Notes under the pieces: generated by a model
Databases searched by the model: none
Seen by the model: only the letters and a program-made list of their open reading frames with translations
What the model was told of the DNA's origin: nothing
Shown here: in pieces, positions 7,487 through 16,702 of the stretch
How the letters are laid out: each line of letters opens with the position of its first letter
Position numbering within the stretch: the first letter of the stretch is position 1
Assembly: GCA_036244975.1 (NCBI GenBank)
Contig: BTTE01000019.1
Span: 1-39,519, forward strand
Source of the DNA: Sulfidibacterium sp036244975
GTDB taxonomy: Bacteria > Bacteroidota > Bacteroidia > Bacteroidales > F082
Length of the DNA: 39,519 nt
Direction of reading: 5' to 3'
Made by a program: the position numbers and the translations under genes

Positions 7487-8359
7487 ATGAGTGTATTAGT
7501 CAATAATAATTCAAAAGTTCTCGTTCAGGGTTTTACCGGGGGCGAAGGTACTTTTCACGCCTCTCAAATGATTGAGTATGGTACCAATGTAGTGGGGGGA
7601 GTAACCCCCGGAAAAGGAGGTCAGTCCCATTTGGACAAGCCGGTATTTAACACGGTGAAAGATGCCGTTGGTCAGACCGATGCCGATGTCTCCATCATTT
7701 TTGTACCTCCTCCGTTTGCCGCAGATGCCATAATGGAAGCTGCCGAAGCCGGTATCAAAGTCATTATTTGTATTACCGAAGGCATTCCCACAGAGGATAT
7801 GGTGAAAGTAAAAGAGTATTTATCAGGTAAAGATTGCCGGCTGATTGGTCCTAACTGCCCCGGAGTGATTACGCCCGGTGAGGCTAAAGTAGGTATTATG
7901 CCCGGCTTTATTCATGCAAAAGGCAAAGTGGGAATTGTCTCCCGCTCGGGAACCCTTACTTATGAAGCTGTTGATCAACTTACCAAAGCCGGACTGGGAC
8001 AGACAACTGCAGTCGGCATTGGTGGCGATCCGATCATCGGTACCACTACCAAAGAAGCTATGGAGCTTTTTATGAATGACCCCGAAACCAAAGGAATTGT
8101 GATGATTGGCGAAATTGGCGGTAACATGGAAGCAGACGCAGCTTATTATATTAAAGAACATGGAACCAAACCGGTGGTAAGCTTTATTGCCGGAGCTACA
8201 GCCCCAAAAGGCCGGACTATGGGACATGCCGGTGCTATTATTGGCGGCAAAGCCGATACCGCTGAGGCTAAAAAAGCAATTTTACGTGAATGTGGTGTTC
8301 ACGTTGTTGATTCTCCCGCGGAACTGGGCAGTAAGATGTTAGAAGTTCTCGGAGAGTAG
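7487..8359 (+). CDS. sucD: Succinate-CoA ligase (ADP-forming) subunit alpha
   Basis: Alpha subunit of succinyl-CoA synthetase, which interconverts succinyl-CoA and succinate with nucleotide triphosphate formation in the TCA cycle. 290 residues, the normal length. An N-terminal CoA-binding Rossmann domain (VLVQGFTGGEGTFHA) is followed by a ligase domain. GHAGAIIGG carries the phosphorylated His247, and GPNCPGVITPGE at 121-132 is family-typical. The beta subunit gene sucC, which partners it, is not adjacent: mnmE is divergent upstream and a strong terminator follows, so the gene is monocistronic here. Confidence 0.97.
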   Translation: MSVLVNNNSKVLVQGFTGGEGTFHASQMIEYGTNVVGGVTPGKGGQSHLDKPVFNTVKDAVGQTDADVSIIFVPPPFAADAIMEAAEAGIKVIICITEGIPTEDMVKVKEYLSGKDCRLIGPNCPGVITPGEAKVGIMPGFIHAKGKVGIVSRSGTLTYEAVDQLTKAGLGQTTAVGIGGDPIIGTTTKEAMELFMNDPETKGIVMIGEIGGNMEADAAYYIKEHGTKPVVSFIAGATAPKGRTMGHAGAIIGGKADTAEAKKAILRECGVHVVDSPAELGSKMLEVLGE

Positions 8360-8382
8360 TTTTTCATGTATTTGTAAGTTTT

Positions 8383-8418
8383 AAGAGGCTGTCCGCTTAT
8401 GCGAATGGCCTCTTTTTT
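8383..8418 (+). terminator. Rho-independent terminator after sucD
   Basis: AAGAGGC (8383-8389) pairs with GCCTCTT (8408-8414). Inside the loop, CGC/GCG pair around TTAT. A T-run follows at 8413-8418. Confidence 0.85.
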
Positions 8419-8510
8419 ATACTCTTCCGGTTGTGGCGGCCATTGTATTACGAAGGCCTGCCCCGGTAAAAATTCATTTATCTGGACTAAATACAAATAA
8501 TAAAAATTTG

Positions 8511-8518
8511 TATCTTTG
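8511..8518 (+). promoter_or_regulatory. -7 promoter box of the E1 alpha/beta gene
   Basis: TATCTTTG matches TAnnTTTG and lies 26 nt before the start codon. No clear -33 element was found. Confidence 0.5.
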
Positions 8519-8544
8519 CAGGAAAATTAATCAAGTATAATTTC

Positions 8545-10590
8545 ATGTCACAGACAAGGCAATTTACATTAGATAATACAGATAAAGAAACATTATCAAA
8601 ATGGTACCGGCTCCTAACGCTGGGCAGACAATTGGATGAAAAAGCACCGAATTATCTCAAACAGGCACTCGGCTGGTCGTATCATGCGCCGTATGCCGGT
8701 CACGATGGCATTCAACTGGCTATTGGTCAGGTATTCGACCGCGAAAAAGATTTTCTGTTTCCCTATTATCGCGATATGCTCACGGCAATTTCAGCAGGAC
8801 TGACGGCAGAAGAAATCATCCTGAATGGTATATCAAAAGCTGCTGATGTGGCCGGTGGCGGACGGCACATGTCGAACCACTTCGCCAAACCCGAATGGCA
8901 TATTCAAAATGTGTCTTCTGCCACCGGAAATCATACACTGCATGCTGTAGGTGTTGCCCGTTCCATAAAAATTTACAAAGGCGGGGGCGTGGCCATCAGC
9001 TCGCAGGGAGAATCTTCCACTTCCGAAGGTTATGTTTTTGAAGCCATCAACGGGGCTGCCAAAGAGAAAGTTCCCGTGATTTTTGTTTTTCAGGACAATA
9101 AATACGGCATTTCGGTGCCTCAGGCTGATCAGTCGGCCAATGTGCGGGCTGCCGAGAATTATCGCGGTATCCGAAACCTGAAAATTATGTATTGCGATGG
9201 AAAGAACGTCTTCAATTCCATGAATACACTGTTTGCCGCCAAGGAGTACGTACAAAAAAACAGCCTTCCGGTCATTGTGCATGCCAACTGTGTGCGCATC
9301 CATTCACATTCCAATTCTGACCGTCAGGAGTTGTATCGTAATGAAAACGAGCGCCATTGTGTAAAACTTTCCGACCCGCTTACCCGCTTCCATATCCAGC
9401 TTATACATTCCGGCAAATTCACGGAAGAAGAGCTGGAAACTATGGATAAAGAGGCAAAAACAATTATTTCTGCTGCACATAAAAAAGTTATCAGAGCCAC
9501 TGACCCCGACCCAAAATCAATCTTTGACTTTGTCTCTCCCGACCCTTATGTCAGCAAAAAATATCCCGATGGAACCCATGATGGTACCAACGGAAAAAAA
9601 ATGCGGCTTATTGAAGCTTTAAACTCAACATTGAAAGCTGAGTTCCGCCATAATCCGGATACTTATATCTGGGGACAGGACATGGCCAACAAGGAAAAAG
9701 GCGGAATTTTCAATGTCTCCAAAGGGATGCAGAAAGAGTTCGGACATATCCGGGTTTTCAATGCGCCCATTGCTGAAGATTACATTGTGGGAACTTCCAA
9801 CGGTATGACCCGCTTTAATGACAAAATAAGGGTGGTGATAGAAGGAGCTGAGTTTGCTGATTATTTCTGGCCGGCCATGGAACAGCTGGTGGACAGCTCC
9901 CATGATTACTGGCGCAGCAATGGTCAGTTTTCACCCAATGTTACCATCCGGCTGGCTTCGGGCGGATATATTGGTGGCGGACTTTATCATTCGCAAAATA
10001 TTGAAGCCACGCTGACAACCCTGCCCGGATTGCGTGTGGTATATCCTTCGTTTGCCGATGATGCTGCAGGATTGCTGCGTACAGCCATTCGTTCAAAAGG
10101 TATAACACTCTTTCTGGAACCCAAAGCCATGTATAACGATCCGGCCAGCGAAGCCATTGTGCCCGACGATTTTGAAGTGCCTTTTGGCAAAGCGAGAATC
10201 CGCCGTGCCGGTACCGATTTGACTATCATAACCTACGGAAATACTGTCCCCATGTGCCTGCACGTTGCTGACCAGATGGAAAAAGAGATGGGAAAAAGCG
10301 TGGAAGTAATTGATATCCGGTCGTTGCTGCCGTTGGATGAGGAAACGATTCTTGCCTCGGTAAAAAAAACAAACCGCACATTGGTTGTTCACGAAGATAA
10401 AGTTTTTGCCGGCTTTGGCGGAGAGATTACAGCCATGATAACGGATAAAGCTTTTGAATATCTCGATGCTCCCGTTAAAAGGGTGGGTTCAACCTTTACA
10501 CCGGTCGGATTTAACCGTATTCTGGAAAAAGCAATACTTCCCAATACTGAAAAGATTGCTGTAGCTGCAAAAGAATTGCTGGAATATTAG
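8545..10590 (+). CDS. Thiamine-dependent 2-oxoacid dehydrogenase E1, alpha and beta fused
   Basis: 681 residues that join both E1 subunits of a branched-chain 2-oxoacid or pyruvate-type dehydrogenase. They carry out TPP-dependent decarboxylation and transfer the acyl group to the lipoyl domain of E2. The alpha half (about 1-330) includes GGGRHMSNHF at 104-113 and the TPP/Mg region GESSTSEG at 155-162, with DNKYGIS at 184-190. The beta half (from about 350) includes the IAEDYIVG and GAEFADYFWPAMEQLVDS stretches and a transketolase C-terminal domain. Fused E1 of this type is common in Bacteroidota. No E2 or E3 gene is adjacent; substrate (pyruvate versus branched-chain) cannot be settled here. 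It has its own promoter and is convergent with the flippase gene. Confidence 0.92.
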   Translation: MSQTRQFTLDNTDKETLSKWYRLLTLGRQLDEKAPNYLKQALGWSYHAPYAGHDGIQLAIGQVFDREKDFLFPYYRDMLTAISAGLTAEEIILNGISKAADVAGGGRHMSNHFAKPEWHIQNVSSATGNHTLHAVGVARSIKIYKGGGVAISSQGESSTSEGYVFEAINGAAKEKVPVIFVFQDNKYGISVPQADQSANVRAAENYRGIRNLKIMYCDGKNVFNSMNTLFAAKEYVQKNSLPVIVHANCVRIHSHSNSDRQELYRNENERHCVKLSDPLTRFHIQLIHSGKFTEEELETMDKEAKTIISAAHKKVIRATDPDPKSIFDFVSPDPYVSKKYPDGTHDGTNGKKMRLIEALNSTLKAEFRHNPDTYIWGQDMANKEKGGIFNVSKGMQKEFGHIRVFNAPIAEDYIVGTSNGMTRFNDKIRVVIEGAEFADYFWPAMEQLVDSSHDYWRSNGQFSPNVTIRLASGGYIGGGLYHSQNIEATLTTLPGLRVVYPSFADDAAGLLRTAIRSKGITLFLEPKAMYNDPASEAIVPDDFEVPFGKARIRRAGTDLTIITYGNTVPMCLHVADQMEKEMGKSVEVIDIRSLLPLDEETILASVKKTNRTLVVHEDKVFAGFGGEITAMITDKAFEYLDAPVKRVGSTFTPVGFNRILEKAILPNTEKIAVAAKELLEY

Positions 10591-10625
10591 GAAGGCCCGG
10601 AGGGTATTCAGCTTTATAAGAAAGA

Positions 10626-10690
10626 CAAAAATGATTGTTTCCGGAATAAACCCCTGGCTTTGCGAGCCTGCCGGCGCAAAATCATTTTTG
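10626..10690. terminator. Nested palindrome between convergent genes, likely bidirectional terminator
   Basis: CAAAAATGATT (10626-10636) and AATCATTTTTG (10680-10690) are a perfect 11-base inverted repeat. Within the loop, CCGG (10641-10644) pairs with CCGG (10671-10674) and GGCT with AGCC. The A-rich 5' arm and T-rich 3' arm would serve transcripts from either side. It could also be a repeated intergenic palindrome. Confidence 0.55.
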
Positions 10691-10767
10691 CTGAAAACCT
10701 ATTTCTCGGTATGTGAAGCAATAGCAATCTTCCTGATTTACCTTGGTTTTGCAGCAAACGTCCGAAT

Positions 10768-12072
10768 CTATCTTTCTCTGGAAAAATTCATTTGCCTGAC
10801 GGTTTCAACAAATAGTCTTACATCGCCTTTTCGCGGAATCCATTCGGAAAAACGGGTTTGGGTTTGCTTTTTAAATACGATGTACTGATAGATTACGCTG
10901 GCGAGATAATTCAGGGAAGCCGTTGCCGCAGCGCCGATATAGCCAAAAGGCGGAATAAGAAGAAAAGCAAACAGCAGGGTAAACACAAACCCGATAATGT
11001 TGGCATGCAGGTTAACCGCCGGTTTGCCTACGCCTGAGAAGTAATGGCTGAAGATAGTGTTTGCAGCCAGCGCCAGTACACCCGGACTCAGAATTAAAAC
11101 AATCGTTTTTATTACGCCAAAAGCCTGACTGAACACAAGTTGATAGACATTTCGCGGAATCGCCAGGAGCACAAGGAGGGCAAGAAAAGTTAGCAGCAAA
11201 GTAAATTTCATCAGGCGGATACTTAACGTGCGTGCGTAATCTTTGTCGCTGCTGTTGGAGATAACACTGTATTGCACCAGCGAAATGCTCTGGCCAATCA
11301 GCCGCAGGCCTTCGGTAAGTTGTACGCCGGCGCTGTAAATTCCCAATGGGGAGAGGCCGGCAAAAATCCGGATAAAGTAAAAGCTTAAACGTTTGTTGGC
11401 AATGTGTAGCATAACTGCCGACTGGGTAGGCAAACCGTAAATTAAAATCTTTTTGGAAACAGATACCCATCCACGGATTGAAAAATGTTTCACTTTTTTC
11501 AGCACACTATAAAAGCCCAAAAGGCCGCCCACTCCCCATGAAAAGTACAGTGCAAAAACATAAGCTTCCGGTCCGGTCTGCTTTTTAACCAATATTTCTA
11601 AAAGAAACAGAAGCAGGAAAAGTGTAATCTGAACAGTGAAAATAAGATTGTAAGCCGGAATCCGCTTTTGACCGATAAGCAAATTGTAATGTACCTGCAT
11701 AAAACCGTTGAGTAGTGCCAATACCAAAATATCCATACCAAACCCTTCGGGAACAATCACTTGCAGCAATGACGGATAAAAGTGCCAGATTAGCCAACCC
11801 GCTCCCACGAAAAGCAAAACAACAAACAAAACCCACAGGTAAGCAGTAAGAAGTAACGGCGCCGTTTTGCTCCGCGATGCAAAATAAATGAGTGTACCAC
11901 CTGCCAGCAATCCTATAAACAGCTCGATAACAGTTATATCAAGAACTATCAGGCTGATGATACCAAACCCTTTGCTGCCAATAAAATTGGTTATCAACAG
12001 AAGGACAACCAAATTAAACAGCGCATTCAGAATACGTGTTCCAGCCGTACGAAGGATGTTTTTAAAAATCAT
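10768..12072 (-). CDS. Polysaccharide flippase (Wzx/MOP superfamily)
   Basis: Membrane transporter of the oligosaccharide/polysaccharide-lipid flippase type, about 434 residues from the chosen ATG. About 12-14 hydrophobic helices fill the sequence. The N-terminal IFKNILRTAGTRILNALFNL is typical of the family, where the first helix enters the membrane after a short basic segment. A TTG eight codons upstream (12096) is also in frame, but a -7 box (TATTTTTG, minus strand, 12085-12092) lies inside that extension, which favours the ATG at 12072-12070. It is divergent from the GT2 glycosyltransferase gene, so it probably flips an undecaprenyl-linked glycan built by its neighbours. Confidence 0.85.
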   Translation of the reverse strand: MIFKNILRTAGTRILNALFNLVVLLLITNFIGSKGFGIISLIVLDITVIELFIGLLAGGTLIYFASRSKTAPLLLTAYLWVLFVVLLFVGAGWLIWHFYPSLLQVIVPEGFGMDILVLALLNGFMQVHYNLLIGQKRIPAYNLIFTVQITLFLLLFLLEILVKKQTGPEAYVFALYFSWGVGGLLGFYSVLKKVKHFSIRGWVSVSKKILIYGLPTQSAVMLHIANKRLSFYFIRIFAGLSPLGIYSAGVQLTEGLRLIGQSISLVQYSVISNSSDKDYARTLSIRLMKFTLLLTFLALLVLLAIPRNVYQLVFSQAFGVIKTIVLILSPGVLALAANTIFSHYFSGVGKPAVNLHANIIGFVFTLLFAFLLIPPFGYIGAAATASLNYLASVIYQYIVFKKQTQTRFSEWIPRKGDVRLFVETVRQMNFSRER

Positions 12073-12084
12073 GATTGAATAGAG

Positions 12085-12092
12085 CAAAAATA
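12085..12092 (-). promoter_or_regulatory. -7 promoter box of the flippase gene
   Basis: The complement reads TATTTTTG (TAnnTTTG). The ATG is only about 12 nt downstream, implying a very short leader. The -33 element is not clear. Confidence 0.45.
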
Positions 12093-12191
12093 GCAATTAT
12101 CACATAGAAGTTGCTTAAAGTTAAATGGGGCCTTTGAGAAAGAAATACAAGATTATTTCATATATTGTCTTCTGAAATATATTTGGTATTA

Positions 12192-12221
12192 TTGCATAGT
12201 GCCGATTATGTTTTATTTTTG
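12192..12221 (+). promoter_or_regulatory. Promoter of the GT2 gene
   Basis: TTG at 12192-12194, a 19-nt spacer and TATTTTTG at 12214-12221 fit the Bacteroidota consensus. The start codon is 22 nt downstream. Confidence 0.65.
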
Positions 12222-12243
12222 AAGCAAGATTGAATAGCAAACC

Positions 12244-14208
12244 ATGAAGCTCTCCATAGTTATTGTTAATTACAATGTTAAGCCTTTTCTTGAGCAATGC
12301 CTTACCTCTGTGAAAAAAGCTATGGAAAATGTTGAGGGAGAAATCTTTGTGGTGGATAACAACTCGGTGGACGGTTCTGTTGAGATGGTCCGGGAGAAGT
12401 TTCCGCCGGTGCACCTCATTGTCAACAAAAAGAACCTGGGATTTGCAAAGGCTAACAATCAGGCTATCAGGCAGGCAAAAGGTGAATATGTTTTACTATT
12501 GAATCCCGATACGGTTGTGGAGGATGATACTTTCACAAAAGTTATTGATTTTATGGATGCTCATCCCGATGCCGGCGGACTCGGCGTGAAAATGGTGGAT
12601 GGCTCAGGGAAATTCCTTCCCGAATCGAAGAGAGGACTGCCTACACCTGTTACGGCTTTCTATAAAATTTTCGGGTTGTCATCACTTTTTTCGCACTCCA
12701 GACGTTTTTCAAAATACCATTTGGGATATCTTGATGAAAATGAAATCAACAAAGTCGATATACTGGCCGGGGCGTTCATGCTGTTACGAAAGAGTGTCCT
12801 GGAAGAAATCGGTTTGTTGGACGAAATATTTTTTATGTATGGTGAAGATATTGACCTTTCGTACCGAATAACCCGGGGTGGTTATAACAACTATTATTTT
12901 CCGGAAACGCGCATTATCCACTACAAAGGCGAAAGCACAAAAAAAAGCAGTGTGAACTATGTGCTGGTCTTTTACCGGGCTATGATGGTTTTTGCCCGGA
13001 AACACTTTACGACCAAGAGAGCCAGGGCCTTTGCTTTTTTCATCAATATTGCCATCTATTTCAGTGCTTTCCTCGCGATCTTATCCCGCTTTTTCAAAAA
13101 ATTAATTTTACCGGTACTGGACACGCTTATTTTGTTTGGCGGGGTTGTTCTCGTCAAAATGTTCTGGGAAAATAATATTGTCTATCCCAACGGCGGTCAT
13201 TATCCCCCCCTGTTTTTGCATTTTGTCCTGCCATCGTATGTAATCATTTGGTTTATAGCTATTTATTTTAACGGGGGCTATGACAAACCGTTACGTATCC
13301 GTCCGATGATACGGGGAATTTTTTCGGGAACCGTTTTAATCCTTATCCTGTATGCGCTCATGCCGGATGATTTGCGGTTTTCGCGGGGACAGATTCTCAC
13401 GGATACGGCCTGGGCACTTGTCAGCCTGAGTGCACTACGATTTTTGCTTCATGTTTTGAGCATCCCCGGATTTAAACTCGGGAAGCCGGCCAACAAGCGA
13501 TTTTTGGTTATCGGTGATGAAAAAGAGGCCGGGCGTGTGGCGTCAATCCTGGAAAATTCTTATGTTACCCCGGGCTTTGTCGGACTCATAAGTCCTGATG
13601 AAAAAGCAGAGAAGCCGAAAGGCTTTTTGGGGAATATCTTACAGGTAAAAGATATTATCAACATTTTTTCTGTCGATGAAGTTATTTTCTGCTCAAAAAG
13701 TATTTCTCATCAGACCATTATTGACAAAATGACCGGATGGAAATCGGAACAGGTCGATTTTAAAATTGCTCCGGAAGACAGTCTTTCCATTATCGGAAGC
13801 AGTTCTATCAACACGCAAGGTGAATTATATACAGTGGATATCAATTCGGTGGATAAACCGGCAAACCTGCGGAGCAAGTGGTTTTTTGATATGATAACGT
13901 CGCTGGTTTTCCTGGCACTTTATCCTGTAATTTCGTTTTTTGTAAGATATCCGGTAGGGTTTTTAAAAAATATCTTTAAAGTTTTGTTCGGCTCCAGGTC
14001 GTGGGTGGGTTATGCTCCTGTGGGCGATGCCGCCATTCATTTGCCGGATATAAAACGCGGTGTGCTTTCACCGGCAGATGGCATGAAGCCTGACGTGCCG
14101 GACGAGGGAACCTTGCAGAAACTCAATGTTCTATATGCCCGGGATTATAGTGTCCAGAAAGATTTGAATCTTATCCTGTCCGCCTTCCGGAAACTGGGAC
14201 GGTCATAA
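12244..14208 (+). CDS. GT2 glycosyltransferase fused to a degenerate polyprenyl-sugar-transferase-like region
   Basis: 654 residues. The first 240 or so are a GT-A fold family 2 glycosyltransferase of rhamnosyltransferase type: IVIVNYN at 5-11, VVDNNS at 36-41, the metal/nucleotide motif NPDT at 87-90, and FFMYGEDIDLSYR. Next come about four to five membrane helices, then a Rossmann-like segment with FLVIGDEKEAG, as in the CoA-binding domain of polyprenyl glycosylphosphotransferases. The last 110 residues look like a shrunken sugar-transferase domain: a single re-entrant-type helix after RSKWFFDMITSL, and a terminal DYSVQKDLNLILSAF resembling the usual YxxxWSLxxDLxIL end. The catalytic core between them is missing. 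It probably adds a sugar to a lipid-linked glycan; the tail is likely structural. It is followed after 30 bases by a SAM methyltransferase gene. Confidence 0.82.
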   Translation: MKLSIVIVNYNVKPFLEQCLTSVKKAMENVEGEIFVVDNNSVDGSVEMVREKFPPVHLIVNKKNLGFAKANNQAIRQAKGEYVLLLNPDTVVEDDTFTKVIDFMDAHPDAGGLGVKMVDGSGKFLPESKRGLPTPVTAFYKIFGLSSLFSHSRRFSKYHLGYLDENEINKVDILAGAFMLLRKSVLEEIGLLDEIFFMYGEDIDLSYRITRGGYNNYYFPETRIIHYKGESTKKSSVNYVLVFYRAMMVFARKHFTTKRARAFAFFINIAIYFSAFLAILSRFFKKLILPVLDTLILFGGVVLVKMFWENNIVYPNGGHYPPLFLHFVLPSYVIIWFIAIYFNGGYDKPLRIRPMIRGIFSGTVLILILYALMPDDLRFSRGQILTDTAWALVSLSALRFLLHVLSIPGFKLGKPANKRFLVIGDEKEAGRVASILENSYVTPGFVGLISPDEKAEKPKGFLGNILQVKDIINIFSVDEVIFCSKSISHQTIIDKMTGWKSEQVDFKIAPEDSLSIIGSSSINTQGELYTVDINSVDKPANLRSKWFFDMITSLVFLALYPVISFFVRYPVGFLKNIFKVLFGSRSWVGYAPVGDAAIHLPDIKRGVLSPADGMKPDVPDEGTLQKLNVLYARDYSVQKDLNLILSAFRKLGRS

Positions 14209-14238
14209 ACTCCGTGTTCTAAAGATGATGAACAACCA

Positions 14239-15045
14239 ATGAAAAAAATAAAGAAGTCGCTCAAAGCCATAGTCGCCATTTTCCAAAATCCGTGGCTGCT
14301 GAACCGGGTGCTGGCCGATGATACGGTTTGGGAAAAGTATCTGTGCAAGAAAAACTATCCTGAGAAAGGGTTGCCGGTGGCAGAGCCGGATACGTTATTC
14401 CCGGAATTTTCGGAAGTGCTGAATACTTTTGCGTTTTTGGATGGAGGGTCATTACCAACAGATATTGCGCTGCTGAAGTTGCTGGCAAAGAAATACGCTG
14501 ATTGTCAGTATTTTGAGATTGGCACGTGGCGTGGCGAAAGTGTGGCTAATGTAGCCGATGTGGCATCCCAATGTTTTACCCTGAATCTCTCCAAAAAAGA
14601 GATGTTGGAAAAGGGGATGGATGAGAAATACGCAGATCTACATGGTTTTTTCTCTAAAGGAAGGGAAAACATCACTCATTTGGAGGGCAACTCGCTGACT
14701 TTCGATTTTGCCGGACTTAACCAAAAATTCGATTTGATTTTTATCGATGGCGACCACCATTATGATATTGTAAAAAAGGATACGGAAAACGTTTTTGCTT
14801 ATCTCGTTCACGACAAAAGCATTGTGGTATGGCACGATTATGCCTACCATCCCGAAAAAATGCGACCGGAAGTATTTGCTGCCGTTATGGATGGTACACC
14901 GGCTGACAAACGGAAATACCTCGTGCATGCTGCCAACACTATATGTGCTGTTTTTATTCCGGAGGCCTTGAAAACCCACCCTTTGGTGACCCCTGTTAAG
15001 CCACATAAAAGATTCAAAATCAGCATTGAATCCCAGAAATTGTGA
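14239..15045 (+). CDS. Class I SAM-dependent methyltransferase (Methyltransf_24-like)
   Basis: 268 residues. The SAM site is visible as FEIGTWRGESVANVADVA (motif I, GxxxG type), and LIFIDGDHHYDIVKKD with a following VVWHDY is the signature of the CmcI/Methyltransf_24 group, in which Asp and His residues bind a metal. Such enzymes O-methylate sugars or small molecules. It lies 30 bases after the GT2 gene on the same strand and probably modifies the same surface glycan. The first 60 residues are less conserved in appearance. Substrate unknown. Confidence 0.8.
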   Translation: MKKIKKSLKAIVAIFQNPWLLNRVLADDTVWEKYLCKKNYPEKGLPVAEPDTLFPEFSEVLNTFAFLDGGSLPTDIALLKLLAKKYADCQYFEIGTWRGESVANVADVASQCFTLNLSKKEMLEKGMDEKYADLHGFFSKGRENITHLEGNSLTFDFAGLNQKFDLIFIDGDHHYDIVKKDTENVFAYLVHDKSIVVWHDYAYHPEKMRPEVFAAVMDGTPADKRKYLVHAANTICAVFIPEALKTHPLVTPVKPHKRFKISIESQKL

Positions 15046-15093
15046 TCCCGGTTTTCCTGATGCTGAAATTTCATCTGGATACCATTAAAATAT

Positions 15094-15101
15094 TATTTTT
15101 G
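15094..15101 (+). promoter_or_regulatory. -7 promoter box of ruvX-def
   Basis: TATTTTTG lies 12 nt before the ruvX ATG, giving a very short leader. A TTTC at 15069-15072 is at roughly -33 spacing. Confidence 0.5.
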
Positions 15102-15112
15102 CAGCTTGGATT

Positions 15113-15526
15113 ATGGGAAGAATTCTATCTATCGATTACGGTCGGAAAAGGGTTGGCCTTGCGGTAACCGACGCGTTGCAGATTATTGCCACCGGTCTGG
15201 AAACCGTGGCGACGAAAGATATCTGGAATTATCTTTCGGACTATTTGCAGCGTGAAAATGTTGAGACCATAGTTGTAGGTGAACCCCGCGATATGATGAA
15301 CCGTCCGTCGGATGCGAGCCGGTTTGTGGAGCCTTTTGTCCGGAAACTGAGAAAAACGTTTCCGGAAATGAAAATCGAGCGTTTCGATGAACGATTTACA
15401 TCAAAAATAGCTTTTCAAACTATGATTGATGGCGGACTGGGAAAGAAGAAACGCCGCAATAAGGCCCTCGTTGATACCATTAGCGCAACCCTGATCCTGC
15501 AATCTTATCTTGAATCAGTAAAATAG
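15113..15526 (+). CDS. ruvX: RuvX/YqgF family RNase H-like nuclease
   Basis: 137 residues, the normal length. The RNase H fold is shown by ILSIDYGRKRVGLAVTD at the N-terminus (first catalytic Asp), VVGEPRDMMNRPSD in the middle, FDERFTS and a terminal KALVDTISATLIL with the last acidic residue. The family was proposed as Holliday junction resolvases and also linked to 16S rRNA 5'-end processing. def starts seven bases after its stop, so they form an operon. Confidence 0.95.
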   Translation: MGRILSIDYGRKRVGLAVTDALQIIATGLETVATKDIWNYLSDYLQRENVETIVVGEPRDMMNRPSDASRFVEPFVRKLRKTFPEMKIERFDERFTSKIAFQTMIDGGLGKKKRRNKALVDTISATLILQSYLESVK

Positions 15527-15533
15527 AAACTTT

Positions 15534-16103
15534 ATGTTACCAATCACTGCATACGGACATCCTATTTTGAAAAAAAAAGGAGGGGATATTGACAAAAACT
15601 ATCCCGGACTGGAGAAGCTCATTGCCGACATGTTTGAATCCATGCACGAGTCAAACGGAGTAGGGCTGGCTGCACAACAGGTGAACCGGGCCATTCGTCT
15701 TTTTTTGGTAGATGCAACACCTTTTGAAGAAGAACATCCTGAAGCAAAGGATTTTAAAAGGGTTTTTATTAATGCACAAATCACCGGGGAAGAAGGCGAG
15801 GAGTGGGAGTTTGAAGAGGGTTGCCTGAGTGTTCCCGGCATCAACGAGTATGTTTCGCGCAAGCCGGTTATTTACATGAGTTATTACGACGAAAGTTTCA
15901 ATTTTCATAAAAGTGAGAAGTTTGAAGGTATCCCGGCGCGTATCATGCAGCACGAATATGACCATACCGAAGGCATCCTTTTTGTTGACAGGCTGCCTAA
16001 TTTCAAAAAACTGCTTTTAAAAAGAAAACTTAGCGATATCAGCGCAGGCAAGCACAAGGCTACCTATAAAATGATTTATCCGAAAAGGAGGATAAGGCAC
16101 TAA
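15534..16103 (+). CDS. def: Peptide deformylase
   Basis: Removes the formyl group from the N-terminal methionine of new proteins. The 189 residues hold all three motifs: GVGLAAQQV at 42-50 (usual form GxGLAAxQ), EEGCLSVPG at 94-102 with the metal-binding Cys, and HEYDH at 140-144 with the two metal His and the catalytic Glu. It pairs functionally with fmt, also in this window. The gene is convergent with yqgE, whose stop is only 11 bases away. Confidence 0.97.
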   Translation: MLPITAYGHPILKKKGGDIDKNYPGLEKLIADMFESMHESNGVGLAAQQVNRAIRLFLVDATPFEEEHPEAKDFKRVFINAQITGEEGEEWEFEEGCLSVPGINEYVSRKPVIYMSYYDESFNFHKSEKFEGIPARIMQHEYDHTEGILFVDRLPNFKKLLLKRKLSDISAGKHKATYKMIYPKRRIRH

Positions 16104-16114
16104 TCATCACGGTA

Positions 16115-16702
16115 TTAATTAAGATTCGGATTGTTGGGGAATTTGTCCCATAAACGATAATCCCGGCCAAGCTTCCGGGTAAGTTTTTTCCAAAGTTCAT
16201 CAGCTTTGGTTTTAAAAATAATATCGGCAGAAGCCGTAACGATAGCCCATGAATTTCTGTTTAGCTCTTCTTTCATTTGCCGGGCGCCCCATCCCGAATA
16301 ACCAATGAAGAACCGGCTGTTTTCCGGTGTGAGACGTTTCAGACGTGCCAGCTCCAGAATATCCTCCATGTTTCCGCCCCAGTAAAGTCCTTTGAGCACC
16401 TGAGTGGAGTCGCCAATCTCATCGCCCAGTGTGTGAATAAAAAATAAACGACCGGGATCTACCGGTCCGCCGAGAAATAACGGAATATCCAGCTCGGGAA
16501 AATCTTCCGTAACTTCGTTAAGCATCCGGCTTACCGGCTTATTGAGGATGAGGCCGAAAGAACCTTCAGGATTGTGCTCGGCCAGCAGAATGACTGCACG
16601 GCCAAAGTAATAATCGCCCATGAAAGGTTCGGAAAGCAACAACCGGCCTTTTGCAGGCTTTAAATTATTGGGTTTTATTTGTACCAGCCGGTTGATTTTC
16701 AT
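16115..16702 (-). CDS. YqgE/AlgH family protein
   Basis: 195 residues, typical for the DUF179 family. The signature stretches are GRLLLSEPFMGDYYFGRAVILLAEHN near the start, SFGLILNKP, LFLGGPVDPGRLFFIHT and a late FIGYSGWGARQMKEEL. The biochemical role of the family is unresolved; some members are linked to transcriptional regulation. It is divergent from murL over 61 bases and convergent with def. Confidence 0.93.
   Translation of the reverse strand: MKINRLVQIKPNNLKPAKGRLLLSEPFMGDYYFGRAVILLAEHNPEGSFGLILNKPVSRMLNEVTEDFPELDIPLFLGGPVDPGRLFFIHTLGDEIGDSTQVLKGLYWGGNMEDILELARLKRLTPENSRFFIGYSGWGARQMKEELNRNSWAIVTASADIIFKTKADELWKKLTRKLGRDYRLWDKFPNNPNLN

Noticed and set aside
10631..10888. 85-residue plus-strand frame after the E1 gene
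   Set aside because: It crosses the palindrome and the 3' end of the flippase gene, with no protein-like motifs.
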